Positions 8,258-16,887 of a stretch of DNA of 64,000 nucleotides are shown one piece after another. The stretch is from Streptomyces sp. CB02058. GTDB lineage: Bacteria; Actinomycetota; Actinomycetes; Streptomycetales; Streptomycetaceae. The translations under genes were made by a program, and so were the position numbers. Within the stretch, counting starts at the first letter, position 1. Each line of letters starts with the position of its first letter. The notes under the pieces are model-generated. The model was given only the letters and a program-made list of their open reading frames with translations. It did not search any database and was not told where the DNA came from. The stretch is taken from assembly GCF_001905505.1 (NCBI RefSeq), contig NZ_LIPG01000004.1, forward strand, positions 186,001-250,000. Direction: 5' to 3'.

Positions 8258-10012
8258 ATGAGCCGCACGAGCCGCACCAACCTGCGCCGATCCAGAATGG
8301 CGCTCATAGCGGCGGGAGCCCTCGTCGCCGCAGCCGCGGGATCCGCCGCCGCGGCGGCCCCCTTCGGTACCGCCGCAGCCGCGGCAGCCGGCTGCAAAGT
8401 CGACTACAAGATCCAGAATCAGTGGAACGGCGGGCTCACGGCCTCCGTGAGCGTCACGAACACCGGTGACGCCGTGTCCAGCTGGCAGCTGGAGTGGTCG
8501 TTCGCCGGCGGCGAGAAGGTCAGCCAGGGCTGGAACGCCACCGTCACGCAGAGCGGGGCCGCGGTCACCGCGAAGAGCCTCTCCTACAACGGCGCGCTGG
8601 CCACCGGTTCGTCCGCCTCCTTCGGCTTCAACGCGACGGGCAACGGCAACAGCACCGTCCCCGCGACCTTCAAGCTGAACGGCGTCACCTGCAACGGAGA
8701 CGTGACGGGTCCGACCGACCCGCCGGACCCGACCGACCCGCCCACCGATCCCCCCGCGGGCGACAAGGTGAACAACCCCTACGAGGGGGCCAAGGTCTAC
8801 GTGAACCCGGAGTGGTCCGAGAAGGCCGCCGCCGAGCCGGGCGGAAGCCGGATCTCCAGCCAGCCGACGGGTGTCTGGCTCGACCGCATCGCCGCCATCG
8901 AGGGCGCCAACGGCGGAATGGGCCTGCGCGACCACCTGGACGCGGCCCTGACGCAGAAGGGCTCCGGCGAGCTCGTCGTCCAGCTCGTCATCTACAACCT
9001 GCCCGGACGTGACTGTGCGGCTCTCGCCTCCAACGGTGAGCTCGGCCCCACCGAGATCGGCCGTTACAAGACGGAGTACATCGACCCGATCGCGGCGATC
9101 CTCGCCGACTCGAAGTACGCGGGTCTGCGCATCGTCACCACCATCGAGATCGACTCGCTGCCGAACCTGGTCACCAACACCGGCAGCCGCGCCACGGCCA
9201 CCCCGGCCTGTGACGTGATGAAGGCCAACGGCAACTACCAGAAGGGCGTCGGCTACGCCCTGAACAAGCTCGGCGACGCGCCCAACGTCTACAACTACAT
9301 CGACGCCGGGCACCACGGCTGGATCGGCTGGGACGACAACTTCGGAGCCTCCGCGGACCTCTTCCACGAGGCCGCGACCACCGAGGGCGCGACCGTCAGC
9401 GACGTCCACGGCTTCATCACCAACACGGCCAACTACAGCGCGCTCAAGGAGACCAACTTCAAGATCGAGGACTCCGTCAACGGAACCTCGGTGCGTCAGT
9501 CGAAGTGGGTCGACTGGAACCGCTACACGGACGAGCAGTCGTTCGCCCAGGCCTTCCGCAACGAGCTGGTCTCGGTCGGCTTCAAGTCCGACATCGGCAT
9601 GCTGATCGACACCTCGCGCAACGGCTGGGGCGGCACGCAGCGGCCCACCGGGCCGGGTGCCACCACCAGCGTCGACACCTATGTGGACGGCGGTCGTATC
9701 GACCGGCGCATCCACCTCGGCAACTGGTGCAACCAGTCCGGTGCGGGCCTCGGTGAGCGGCCGACGGCGGCGCCCGCGGCCGGCATCGACGCGTACGTCT
9801 GGATGAAGCCCCCGGGGGAGTCGGACGGTTCCAGCAAGTTGATCGAGAACCCCGACGGCAAGGGATTCGACCGGATGTGCGACCCGACCTACACGGGTAA
9901 CGCACGCAACAACAACAACATGTCCGGTGCGCTGCCCAACGCCCCCATCTCCGGGCAGTGGTTCTCGGCGCAGTTCCAGGAGCTCATGAAGAACGCCTAC
10001 CCGGCGCTCTAG
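8258..10012 (+). CDS. Secreted GH6 exoglucanase with N-terminal CBM2
   Basis: A 584-residue exported enzyme. A signal peptide runs to about residue 44, CBM2 spans 45-147 with the Cys46/Cys145 pair, a Pro/Asp/Thr linker covers 150-168, and the GH6 domain fills the rest. YNLPGRDCAA at 246-255 is the first GH6 signature and holds the catalytic-region Asp; IVTTIEIDSLPN is the second, in the form seen in exo-acting bacterial GH6 enzymes rather than the EPD form of endoglucanases. It should release cellobiose from non-reducing chain ends, complementing the GH48 enzyme. GAGGA lies upstream of the ATG. A weak CebR-like box (10 of 14 matches) is at 8141-8154. The stop overlaps the convergent VanZ-like gene by four bases. 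Confidence 0.93.
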   Translation: MSRTSRTNLRRSRMALIAAGALVAAAAGSAAAAAPFGTAAAAAAGCKVDYKIQNQWNGGLTASVSVTNTGDAVSSWQLEWSFAGGEKVSQGWNATVTQSGAAVTAKSLSYNGALATGSSASFGFNATGNGNSTVPATFKLNGVTCNGDVTGPTDPPDPTDPPTDPPAGDKVNNPYEGAKVYVNPEWSEKAAAEPGGSRISSQPTGVWLDRIAAIEGANGGMGLRDHLDAALTQKGSGELVVQLVIYNLPGRDCAALASNGELGPTEIGRYKTEYIDPIAAILADSKYAGLRIVTTIEIDSLPNLVTNTGSRATATPACDVMKANGNYQKGVGYALNKLGDAPNVYNYIDAGHHGWIGWDDNFGASADLFHEAATTEGATVSDVHGFITNTANYSALKETNFKIEDSVNGTSVRQSKWVDWNRYTDEQSFAQAFRNELVSVGFKSDIGMLIDTSRNGWGGTQRPTGPGATTSVDTYVDGGRIDRRIHLGNWCNQSGAGLGERPTAAPAAGIDAYVWMKPPGESDGSSKLIENPDGKGFDRMCDPTYTGNARNNNNMSGALPNAPISGQWFSAQFQELMKNAYPAL

Positions 10013-10800
10013 GCTCCACGTCGGCGGGGTCCGGGCGCTCTCCCGCCCGGGTCCTCCCGATGGCCACGCCACTTGTCGAAAAGAGCGCGTCCGCGAGCAA
10101 CCGGCGCGGACGCGCTCCGGCGTGCGCCGGAGCCGGCCTTCGCACCGGCCCCGGTGCGGGGCTTGGCCTTCGCACCGGCCTTCGCCATCACGCCCGGCTT
10201 CCCCTGCCTGGTCTTCGTACCGGGAGCGGCCTTCGTGCCGGGCTTGGCCTTGGCGGTGGGCTTGGTCTTGGCGGCCTTCGTCTCCGTGCCGGTCGCATTC
10301 ACGGGAGCCGGCTTCACGGCCAGTTCGTGGTAGCGGTGACTGATGCGCCGCCCCAGCAGCAGGTAACCCAGCAGCGCACCCGTGGTGTTGAGGATGACGT
10401 CGTCGATGTCGAAGGCCCGGCCCGCCACGAGCGCGCCCTGCGCCAGTTCGACGACCGCTATGACCAGGACGGTCAGCACGATCATCCTGAACATCCGCAG
10501 CCGGCGCGGCACCATGATCGGCAGCAGCACGCCGAACGGCGCGCCGAGCAACAGGTTGCCGCCCGCCTGCTTGCACGCTGCAAGGAAGGTGTAGTCCTCC
10601 GCGTACTGCCGCAGGGACCGCCCCGGCCGCAGGTTGGAGGTCACGATGCCCTCCGAGGCGGGTGATGGGGTGAGTGTCACCTTCGCCAGTACGACGGAGA
10701 AGGCCACCAGGGCCAGGAAGGCCGCGGCCAGCACCACCGCTCGCAGCAGAAGTCGTGTCATGTCTCTGCGTCGTGCACTACGATTCGCCTCTGCTGTCAT
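10009..10800 (-). CDS. VanZ-like membrane protein with basic Ala/Lys tail
   Basis: A 263-residue protein in two unlike halves. The first 165 residues hold four hydrophobic segments with the VanZ pattern (NLLLGAPFGVLLP, then VVELAQG and FDIDDVILNTTGALLGYLLL). VanZ-like proteins are small membrane proteins; the founder gives low-level teicoplanin resistance, but most members have no known role. The last 90 residues are low-complexity and basic, full of KPxAKA and GTK units, resembling histone H1-like tails. Start choice is uncertain: ATG 10800 or ATG 10761 (MTRLLLRAV), neither with a strong ribosome site. It diverges from the TPR gene, with starts 61 bases apart, and overlaps the GH6 stop by four bases. 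Confidence 0.75.
   Translation of the reverse strand: MTAEANRSARRRDMTRLLLRAVVLAAAFLALVAFSVVLAKVTLTPSPASEGIVTSNLRPGRSLRQYAEDYTFLAACKQAGGNLLLGAPFGVLLPIMVPRRLRMFRMIVLTVLVIAVVELAQGALVAGRAFDIDDVILNTTGALLGYLLLGRRISHRYHELAVKPAPVNATGTETKAAKTKPTAKAKPGTKAAPGTKTRQGKPGVMAKAGAKAKPRTGAGAKAGSGARRSASAPVARGRALFDKWRGHREDPGGRAPGPRRRGA
10028..10053 (+). terminator. Possible terminator after the GH6 gene
   Basis: GGTCCGGGCG (10028-10037) pairs with 10044-10053 in a 10-bp stem with two G-U pairs and a six-base loop, starting 15 bases past the GH6 stop. It lies inside the 3' end of the convergent VanZ-like gene, so it must also be tolerated as coding DNA. Confidence 0.4.
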
Positions 10801-10861
10801 GGCGGATCGGATGCCCCCAACTCCGTCGGCCACACCCACCCTCGGGTGCGACCATGTGCGC

Positions 10862-11362
10862 ATGAGCGCACAGAACAAGGACGAACCGTTGGCCGAGGCC
10901 GTGCGGCTTCGCGAACAGGGCCATCCCGAGCAGGCCAGGGAACGCCTCCTCACCCTCACCGCCGCGTTCCCGGACGACGCGGACGTCGCCTATCAGACCG
11001 CCTGGGTCCACGACGTGCTCGGCCTGGAGGCCGAGGCCGTGCCGTACTACGAGCGCTGCCTCCAGAGCAAGGACCTCGCCGAGGAGGACCGCCGGGGAGC
11101 CCTGGTGGGACTCGGCAGCACCTACCGCGTGCTCGGCAGGTTCGGGCAGGCCGTCGAGACGCTGCGCCGCGGTGTGGAGGAGTTCCCGGACGACGGCGCC
11201 CTGCGCACGTTCCTGTCCATGGCCCTGTTCAACACCGGCGAGCACCACGAGGCCATGCAGCTCCTGCTGCGCCTGGTGGCGACGACGAGCGACAGCCCGC
11301 ACGTGCGGAGCTACCGGCCCGCCATCGAGCACTACGCCGCGGACCTGACGCGGACCATGTGA
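10862..11362 (+). CDS. Tetratricopeptide repeat protein
   Basis: A 166-residue, wholly helical, soluble protein starting MSAQNKDEPLAEAVRLREQG. Three to four TPR units are visible: one at about 10-35 (GHPEQARERLLTL), one at about 42-75 (LGLEAEAVPYYERCL), one at about 82-115 (LGRFGQAVETLRRG) and one at about 120-145 (NTGEHHEAMQLLLRL). Such small TPR proteins act as scaffolds and no enzyme motif is present. The ATG at 10862 lies 61 bases from the start of the divergent VanZ-like gene. A stem-loop at 11394-11426 follows the stop. Confidence 0.8.
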   Translation: MSAQNKDEPLAEAVRLREQGHPEQARERLLTLTAAFPDDADVAYQTAWVHDVLGLEAEAVPYYERCLQSKDLAEEDRRGALVGLGSTYRVLGRFGQAVETLRRGVEEFPDDGALRTFLSMALFNTGEHHEAMQLLLRLVATTSDSPHVRSYRPAIEHYAADLTRTM

Positions 11363-11393
11363 CGCCGGTCCGACCGCTTCGGGGCAGAAGGAA

Positions 11394-11426
11394 GCCCCGG
11401 CCGGATCGGGGGAATCCAGCCGGGGC
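11394..11426 (+). terminator. Stem-loop after the TPR gene
   Basis: GCCCCGGC at 11394-11401 pairs perfectly with GCCGGGGC at 11419-11426 around a 17-base loop, 31 bases past the TPR stop. It could also serve the convergent L33 gene that ends at 11612, though at a distance. Confidence 0.5.
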
Positions 11427-11611
11427 GGTCTGTGTGCGGGGGCGAAGGCGGCTCGCTGTCCAGCGGGCTCCGCCCGGCCGCTCCCACGTATAGATGAACG
11501 ATAAACCACCGCGCCGCGTTCCCTGGAACCGGCACCCCTTCATGTGATCCACACCACGACCACACAGGTCGCAGGGGTGCGCCGGAGGCGGCGCGACGGC
11601 ACCGCCGAAGG

Positions 11612-11776
11612 TCAGCGGGCCTCGCGGAACACGACGTGACGCCCTGCGGCCGGGTCGAACTTCCGCAGCTCCAGCCGGTCGGGGTCGTTGCGCCGGTTCT
11701 TGCGCGTGACATAGGTGTGGCCGGTTCCGGCGGTCGACCGGAGCAGCACGACGGGCCTGGTCTCGTTGCGCGCCAT
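11612..11776 (-). CDS. rpmG: 50S ribosomal protein L33, cysteine-free form
   Basis: A 54-residue protein with the L33 pattern (RPVVLLRSTAGTGHTYVTRK, then NRRNDPDRLELRKFDP). The paired CxxC zinc-binding cysteines of the zinc form are absent: there is no Cys at all. Cysteine-free L33 paralogues replace the zinc form when zinc is scarce and in Streptomyces some are controlled by Zur. GGAGG sits six bases before the ATG. Unlike the common arrangement, no L28, L31 or S14 paralogue lies beside it here. A GAAAACGA half-site occurs upstream but no full Zur palindrome is evident. Confidence 0.9.
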   Translation of the reverse strand: MARNETRPVVLLRSTAGTGHTYVTRKNRRNDPDRLELRKFDPAAGRHVVFREAR

Positions 11777-12298
11777 GGGGCCTCCAGAGAAGGTGCCGAC
11801 CCCAGCCCCTGGATGGGAATGGGTGTCGTTTTCTTTACTGACCGCTGCAACGCGCGAGGACGCGCCGTCATTCCCGTCCGCACGAGGCGCCGGAGCACCC
11901 CGTCGCGACCCTCGCCCGACCGCTTCCGAACGGGTGACCGATGGGCACCTGACCGCCACCCCGAACACCCCGTCGAGCGGCAGGGCGGCCGGGGCGCGTT
12001 TCGCACCGGCCCCCGGCTCCGCGCCACCCCGCATATGCCCTGATCCCGGCGGGTGCGAGCCGCGCGAGTCCCCATGCGCGGGCGTACGCCGGACTGCTCA
12101 CGCCGGATGACTTGCGTCAACTCCCCCGCAACAGCAAGGGTGTTCGGCGGACCCCCGCTCCACCCCGCCGATGGCATATGCCGGAAGCAAGAACGTGTCG
12201 AGTGTTGCCAAACCCCTTACGGGCCCCCGTCGGCTGTGCAACAGTCATGTTCGGTCCACCCCCACGAACCGGCCGTACCGCCTGTATCGGAGTACCAG
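11777..12298. other. Divergent intergenic region between rpmG and the SpoIIE-type gene
   Basis: About 520 bases without a credible gene in any frame. It must contain the promoters of the divergent L33 and phosphatase genes. The part from about 12130 to 12298 is less GC-rich than its surroundings (for example CATATGCCGGAAGCAAG and CGTGTCGAGTGTTGCC), which suggests a conserved promoter and leader, but I cannot name the sigma factor. Confidence 0.4.
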
Positions 12299-13735
12299 AT
12301 GCCGTCCCATCTGTTTGCGGACCGCCCCGCCCCACAACCGCCCGAGCGGGAAGCCGTCGATGCCCTGATCAACCGCGCTCGACTGCTCCGAGGCGATGTG
12401 GACGCCGTGCGGCGCGACACATCCGTGATCGACGACGACGATCTTCAGCTGCGCTGGCAGCGGGCCCTCTGCGAGCTCGCCGTCCACCAGCTCGACGACC
12501 TCGGCGAGCACCTGGGACAGCTGCGGGACGGCATATCCGGCTGCCCGGCGGCTTCGGGGTCCGCGGGCACGGTCTCCTCCGAGGCGCAGGCCGGCCCTCC
12601 GACGGGGTCGCTCCTCAGCAGGGTGGGCAGTGCGGAATGGAATCTGCTCACCGACGAGGTCAGCTGGTCCGAGGAGCTGTACCAGATCTTCGGCAGGGAC
12701 CCGGGGAAGGGTGCGTTGTCGCTGGACGAGCTGCCGTCCGTGCTCCTCTCGGAGGACCAGCCGCTCCTGACGTCGATGGTGACGGACTGTCTGGTGGACG
12801 GCAGGCCGATAGACGGCGAATTCCGCATCCTGCTGCCCGACGGCGGCATGCGCACGCTGCACATGATGGGCGAACCCGTCCTGGACGCGGAGGGCTGCAC
12901 CGCCTCGATGTGGGCGGTCCTGCGTGACGTCAGCAGGCTGAGGCGCACTCAGCACGTCGTGGGCAGGACCCGGGACACCCTGCGGCTGCGGGAGCACAGG
13001 GCGCACACGGAGCACCGGATGGCGGTCGAGCTCCAAGAGGCGGTCGTGCCCCCCTGGAGCGGCTCGCTGCCGGTGTCCGGCCGGTGCGCGGGCCGCCTGG
13101 ACATCGCCGCGCACTACCTTCCGTCGGGGTCCAGCGATCTGATCGGCGGGGACTGGTACGACGCGCTGCCGCTCCCGGACGGAAGGACGCTGCTCACCGT
13201 GGGTGACCTCACGGGCCACGGCATCCCGGCCACGTCGGCCATGGCGATGCTGCTCGGGGCGCTGCGGGGCATGGCGGTGGCGGGTGTCGAGCCCGGGGCC
13301 GTGATGAGCCATCTGAACCAGCTGATCGAATGCTCGGCGCAGCCCGCCCTGGGAAGCGCGGTGTACTGCCGCTTCGACCCGGTGGCGTCCACGCTGACCT
13401 GGGCGCAGGCGGGGCACCCCGCGCCGCTGCTGTTCCGCAACGGAGTGGGGCGCCCCCTGCCCGCGCCGGACGGGGTGCTGCTCGGTGCCGCGTCAGGGGT
13501 CACCTACGAGCAGGACCAGGTGGACCTGCTCCCCGGCGACGTGCTGGTCCTGCACACCGACGGACTGACGCGGCACGACGAGCGGAGCGCCGGCCCGGAC
13601 ACACTTCTGGGGCTGGCACCTCGGTTCGCCCGGGCCCGCACGGCGCAGGACTGCGTACGGGCCGTCGTCGAGGAGATCGGATCGGCCGAACGACTGGACG
13701 ACGCCTGCGTGTTGGTGGCCCGCGTCGAGGCATGA
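12299..13735 (+). CDS. PAS-domain SpoIIE/RsbU-type PP2C phosphatase
   Basis: A 478-residue cytosolic protein. Residues 20-80 form a helical lead, 105-215 a PAS-like sensor (SRVGSAEWNLLTDEVSWSEE, then EFRILLPDGG), and 240-478 a SpoIIE-type phosphatase. Metal-binding motifs are present: GGDWYDA at 283-289, GDLTGHG at 302-308, HTDGLTR and a final DDACVLV. Such enzymes dephosphorylate anti-anti-sigma proteins and so release alternative sigma factors; no partner kinase, STAS protein or sigma gene is nearby, so the target is elsewhere. GGAG lies seven bases before the ATG at 12299; the frame remains open upstream but without a matching start. Confidence 0.88.
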   Translation: MPSHLFADRPAPQPPEREAVDALINRARLLRGDVDAVRRDTSVIDDDDLQLRWQRALCELAVHQLDDLGEHLGQLRDGISGCPAASGSAGTVSSEAQAGPPTGSLLSRVGSAEWNLLTDEVSWSEELYQIFGRDPGKGALSLDELPSVLLSEDQPLLTSMVTDCLVDGRPIDGEFRILLPDGGMRTLHMMGEPVLDAEGCTASMWAVLRDVSRLRRTQHVVGRTRDTLRLREHRAHTEHRMAVELQEAVVPPWSGSLPVSGRCAGRLDIAAHYLPSGSSDLIGGDWYDALPLPDGRTLLTVGDLTGHGIPATSAMAMLLGALRGMAVAGVEPGAVMSHLNQLIECSAQPALGSAVYCRFDPVASTLTWAQAGHPAPLLFRNGVGRPLPAPDGVLLGAASGVTYEQDQVDLLPGDVLVLHTDGLTRHDERSAGPDTLLGLAPRFARARTAQDCVRAVVEEIGSAERLDDACVLVARVEA

Positions 13736-13916
13736 GGAATCGCCTGAGGGCGCAGTGCCGGTGAAGGACCACGGAGAACGGCAGAACTTACCCCTGCCCG
13801 GGCACAGCTGATCCCTCTGTTGGCAGGACTTCCCTGCCCCAGGGCCCCTGGCCGAGCTCCCTCGTCGCCCTTCCTTGCCGAACCTGCCTGCGCATCTCCC
13901 TGGCCGGAGATCCGGT

Positions 13917-15410
13917 TCAGATCTGCGAGCCTCTGGCCTTCTTGGCCGCCTGCGGGGGCAGGACGAGCTCGATCTCCTCGCGCAGGTCCTCGATCTTGCC
14001 GTAGCCCGCGAACTGCCCGGTGAGCCGGTACATCTCGCGCAGCCTGTCCCAGGTGCGGTGAGAGGAGGTCTCCCCCATCGACACCAGGGCGAGCCGTGCG
14101 TAGCGGTCTGCCTGCTCGGGGTCGTTGGCGATGAAGCAGGCCGACGCGAGCGAGATGTAGTCGAAGATCTTGGACCGCTGGCGACCGTTTATCCGCAGAT
14201 CGAGTGCCTGCTTGGCGTGCCGCTGAGCCGTGGTCGCCGCCGCCGGGTCGTGCTCGGCGAGCGTACGGAAGGCCAGCGCCTGCATCCCGTGCATGTCCGC
14301 CTCGTCGAACATCTGCATCCAGCTCGGCGACGGCACGTCGCCCTTGTCCGAGACGAAGAGTTCCTCGGCCTCGCCCAGGGTGCGCCGCATGGCCTGTCCC
14401 CGGCCCATCGACGCCTGTGCCCAGGCCTCGATGGTGTGCAGCATCGCCCGCGTACGCGGCAGGGTCTCCTCCCCCGAGCCGGACTTGGCGAGCTTCATCA
14501 GGTCCAGGGCGTCGTCCGGCCGGCCCAGGTGGACCATCTGGCGGGCGGCCCGGGAGAGGGCCTCGCCCGCGCGCGGTCGGTCGCCGCCCTCGCGCGCCGC
14601 GTGGGCGGCGATGACGAAGTACTTCTGTGCCGTGGGTTCGAGGCCGACGTCGTGGGACATCCACCCGGCGAGGACGGCGAGGTTGGCGGCGACGCCCCAC
14701 AGGCGGCGCTGCAGATGTTCAGGATGCCGGTAGGCGAGCATGCCGCCCACCTCGTTGAGCTGGCCCACGACCGCCTTGCGCTGGAGTCCGCCCCCTCTGG
14801 AGGCGTCCCAGGCCCGGAACACTTCGACCGAGCGCTCCAGGGCCTCGATCTCCTCCGATCCGATGGGCGCCGCCTCATAGAGATCGAAGCCCGCGTTGTC
14901 GGCGTACTGGGGGGAGTTGAGGTGGGAGGTCCGGGCCGCCGGAGCGGGCTCGGAGTGCAGCCAGTCGTGCATGGCGCCGGTGAGAGCTGAGCCAGCGGCG
15001 AGCGCGGCGCCCGCGCCCACCAAGCCGCGTCGGTTGAGCATGAGGTCCATTCCCGTGAATTCGGTGAGGACCGCTGCCGTCCGTTCGGGCGCCCACGGAA
15101 GTCCGTCGGGATTGTCCTGCGTCCCGGCTTTCCGCCGTTTCCCCACACGCCCGCGCCGGCCGAACCCGAGGTCCTCGATGGTCACGACACGGCCGAGTCG
15201 CTCGGTGAACAGAGCTGCCAGCACTTCGGGCACCGGATCGCGGGGGGACTCCCCCATGTCGATCCAGCGCCGGACCCGCGAGGTGTCGGTGGCGAGTTGG
15301 AGGTGGCCCATGGCCGCCGCCTGCCTGTTCACCATTCTCGCGAGTTCGCCCTTGGACCATCCGGCGAGGCCGAACAGGTCGGACAGGCGGGTGTTGGGTT
15401 CTCCGGTCAC
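13917..15410 (-). CDS. Nsd-type TPR regulator (predicted developmental/antibiotic regulator)
   Basis: A 497-residue protein. The N terminus (MTGEPNTRLSDLFGLAGWSK) opens an HTH-like domain with TSRVRRWIDMGESPRDPVPE; a central hydrophobic patch (LVGAGAALAAGSALTGA, about residues 128-145) is followed by a helical C-terminal half built of TPR-like units. The architecture and N-terminal wording fit the Streptomyces NsdA/NsdB group, described as negative regulators of sporulation and antibiotic production; I infer membership and not strict orthology. It is divergent from the APH-fold gene, starts 231 bases apart, with a striking repeat cluster between them at 15464-15500. It converges on the SpoIIE-type gene. 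Confidence 0.75.
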   Translation of the reverse strand: MTGEPNTRLSDLFGLAGWSKGELARMVNRQAAAMGHLQLATDTSRVRRWIDMGESPRDPVPEVLAALFTERLGRVVTIEDLGFGRRGRVGKRRKAGTQDNPDGLPWAPERTAAVLTEFTGMDLMLNRRGLVGAGAALAAGSALTGAMHDWLHSEPAPAARTSHLNSPQYADNAGFDLYEAAPIGSEEIEALERSVEVFRAWDASRGGGLQRKAVVGQLNEVGGMLAYRHPEHLQRRLWGVAANLAVLAGWMSHDVGLEPTAQKYFVIAAHAAREGGDRPRAGEALSRAARQMVHLGRPDDALDLMKLAKSGSGEETLPRTRAMLHTIEAWAQASMGRGQAMRRTLGEAEELFVSDKGDVPSPSWMQMFDEADMHGMQALAFRTLAEHDPAAATTAQRHAKQALDLRINGRQRSKIFDYISLASACFIANDPEQADRYARLALVSMGETSSHRTWDRLREMYRLTGQFAGYGKIEDLREEIELVLPPQAAKKARGSQI

Positions 15411-15463
15411 GTCAAGCCCCCAGGTTCTCGGCTGACTTGACCCTAGCCCCCCAGCGGATGCCG

Positions 15464-15500
15464 GGCGAATATTCGCCAGGGTTCGCCAGGGGTCGCCAGA
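15464..15500. promoter_or_regulatory. Palindrome plus three helically phased 10-bp repeats
   Basis: GGCGAATATTCGCC (15464-15477) is a perfect 14-bp palindrome. Its right half starts a run of three 10-bp units, ATTCGCCAGG, GTTCGCCAGG and GGTCGCCAGA, so TCGCCAG recurs exactly once per helical turn. It lies 54-90 bases upstream of the Nsd-type start and about 140 upstream of the APH-like start. This is the form expected for cooperative binding of a regulator, possibly the Nsd-type protein itself. Confidence 0.7.
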
Positions 15501-15641
15501 TGTTCCACTACCCGCAGGTCGGTGTCAGGTAGGAAAGCGCCACCCCGCCCGGCAGCCCTAGGTACTCCCCAGGGTGCCGAACGGCCGCCGGCCGGGGCGG
15601 CGCACGCAACTTGTCGGCGCACGAAGGGATCTGTCTCGCCC

Positions 15642-16778
15642 ATGTACACAGCATCGTCCTCCGTGTCCGCCCCGCCCCGGCCGCTCCGTCCCATGGGGAC
15701 GGGCAGCGGGCCGTATCTCGACCCCCGCGCCGCCGCACCGGCGTCCGGCACGGGTCGGACCCGGCGGGCGGCGGGGCCGGGCACCCAACCGCTCAGCGGA
15801 CGGCTCGACCTGTCCGGCGCCCAGGGCGCACAGCTGCGGATGGCCATCGCCTCGGTCCACCGCATCTGCCCGGAGTTCAATCCGGTGCAGGTGCTCCGCC
15901 GCAGCGGCCGCTCGGTCCTCATCGTGGGCACCACCGGGCGCGCGACCGCGGTGGCCAAGTGTTTACTCGATCACTCCCCCGCCTGGACCGAGCGATTCCG
16001 GCACGAAATAGCTGCATATCGTGCCTTCGTCAGGCACCGTCCGCCGGTCCGGGTCCCTCGGCTCATCGCCGCCGACCCGGAGAACTGCACCCTGGTCATC
16101 GAGCGGATGCCGGGCCGCGTCGCGGCCCTGACGAGGCATCCGGCGGAGGCTCCGCCGCGCGCGGACCTGCGCGCCGTTCTCGGTGCGGTCAGCCGGGTCA
16201 ACGCCTGGCGGCCGCCGGCCGGACTCTTCGACGCTCCGCTCGACTACGCCTCGCGCATCGCCCGCTATCACGAGTTGGGGCTCTTCACCGACCGTGATCT
16301 CGGCGATCTGCAGAAGCTGTTGCACGGTCTGGCCCACGCGGGCGGGCGGCAGGGCATGGGCCAGTTCTGCCACGGCGACGCCCTGCTCTCCAACATCCTG
16401 CTGCCGCCCACCGGCCCCGTGCTGGTCGACTGGGAGCACGCCGGCTGGTATCTGCCGGGGTACGACCTGGCGACGCTGTGGGCCGTGCTCGGTGACGCCC
16501 CTGCCTCACGCCGCCAGATCAGCCAGCTGGCGCAGGCCTCCGGCGCCGCTGCGCGTGACGCCTTCCTGGTCAACCTGATGATCGTGCTGACCCGCGAGAT
16601 CCGTACGTACGAGACGGCCGTCCAGCGGGCCATGCGCGAAGGCGCCCCGGCCGGAGGCGGCCAGGCGCGGCAGGGTGTGCTGTCCTCCGGCGAGGAACAG
16701 CGGCTGCTGCTCCGCAGGCTGCACGACGACTGCGCGATGGCGCGGCGGGCCGTGCGCGCCGCGGTGGGCACCCGCTGA
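15642..16778 (+). CDS. Aminoglycoside phosphotransferase-fold protein
   Basis: A 378-residue protein. The first 55 residues are a Pro/Ala-rich lead; the kinase-like fold follows, with a lysine at 106 (AVAKCLLD), the catalytic loop HGDALLSN at 244-251 and the metal-binding Asp263 in LVDWEHAG. This is the APH/choline kinase family pattern; the substrate of this branch is unknown, and the actinomycete members near developmental regulators are unlikely to be resistance enzymes. AAGGG stands upstream of the ATG at 15642. It shares its control region with the divergent Nsd-type gene and is separated from the convergent amidase by a strong terminator. Confidence 0.8.
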   Translation: MYTASSSVSAPPRPLRPMGTGSGPYLDPRAAAPASGTGRTRRAAGPGTQPLSGRLDLSGAQGAQLRMAIASVHRICPEFNPVQVLRRSGRSVLIVGTTGRATAVAKCLLDHSPAWTERFRHEIAAYRAFVRHRPPVRVPRLIAADPENCTLVIERMPGRVAALTRHPAEAPPRADLRAVLGAVSRVNAWRPPAGLFDAPLDYASRIARYHELGLFTDRDLGDLQKLLHGLAHAGGRQGMGQFCHGDALLSNILLPPTGPVLVDWEHAGWYLPGYDLATLWAVLGDAPASRRQISQLAQASGAAARDAFLVNLMIVLTREIRTYETAVQRAMREGAPAGGGQARQGVLSSGEEQRLLLRRLHDDCAMARRAVRAAVGTR

Positions 16779-16821
16779 GCACGCCGGGACGACAAGCCTG
16801 ACCTACGGGGGACGAGGAAAG

Positions 16822-16863
16822 CGCGCTGCGGGACCGGTGCCGACACACGGGTCCCGCAGCGCG
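16822..16863. terminator. Bidirectional terminator between APH-like and amidase genes
   Basis: CGCGCTGCGGGACC at 16822-16835 pairs perfectly over 14 bp with 16850-16863 around a 14-base loop. It sits in the 109-base gap between two convergent stops and can end both transcripts. Confidence 0.8.
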
Positions 16864-16887
16864 TTGTCGGTGCTTCTCAGCCGCGGC

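Noticed and set aside
8216..10576. A 786-codon minus-strand frame
   Set aside because: It is the antisense shadow of the GH6 gene; the true minus-strand gene here is the VanZ-like one in another frame.
11777..11850. Possible Zur box upstream of rpmG
   Set aside because: Only a GAAAACGA half-site is visible; the other half does not match a Zur palindrome.
15642..16778. APH-fold gene as an aminoglycoside resistance determinant
   Set aside because: The fold is shared by many unrelated kinases and the gene lies next to a developmental regulator; there is no sign of a resistance-type subfamily.
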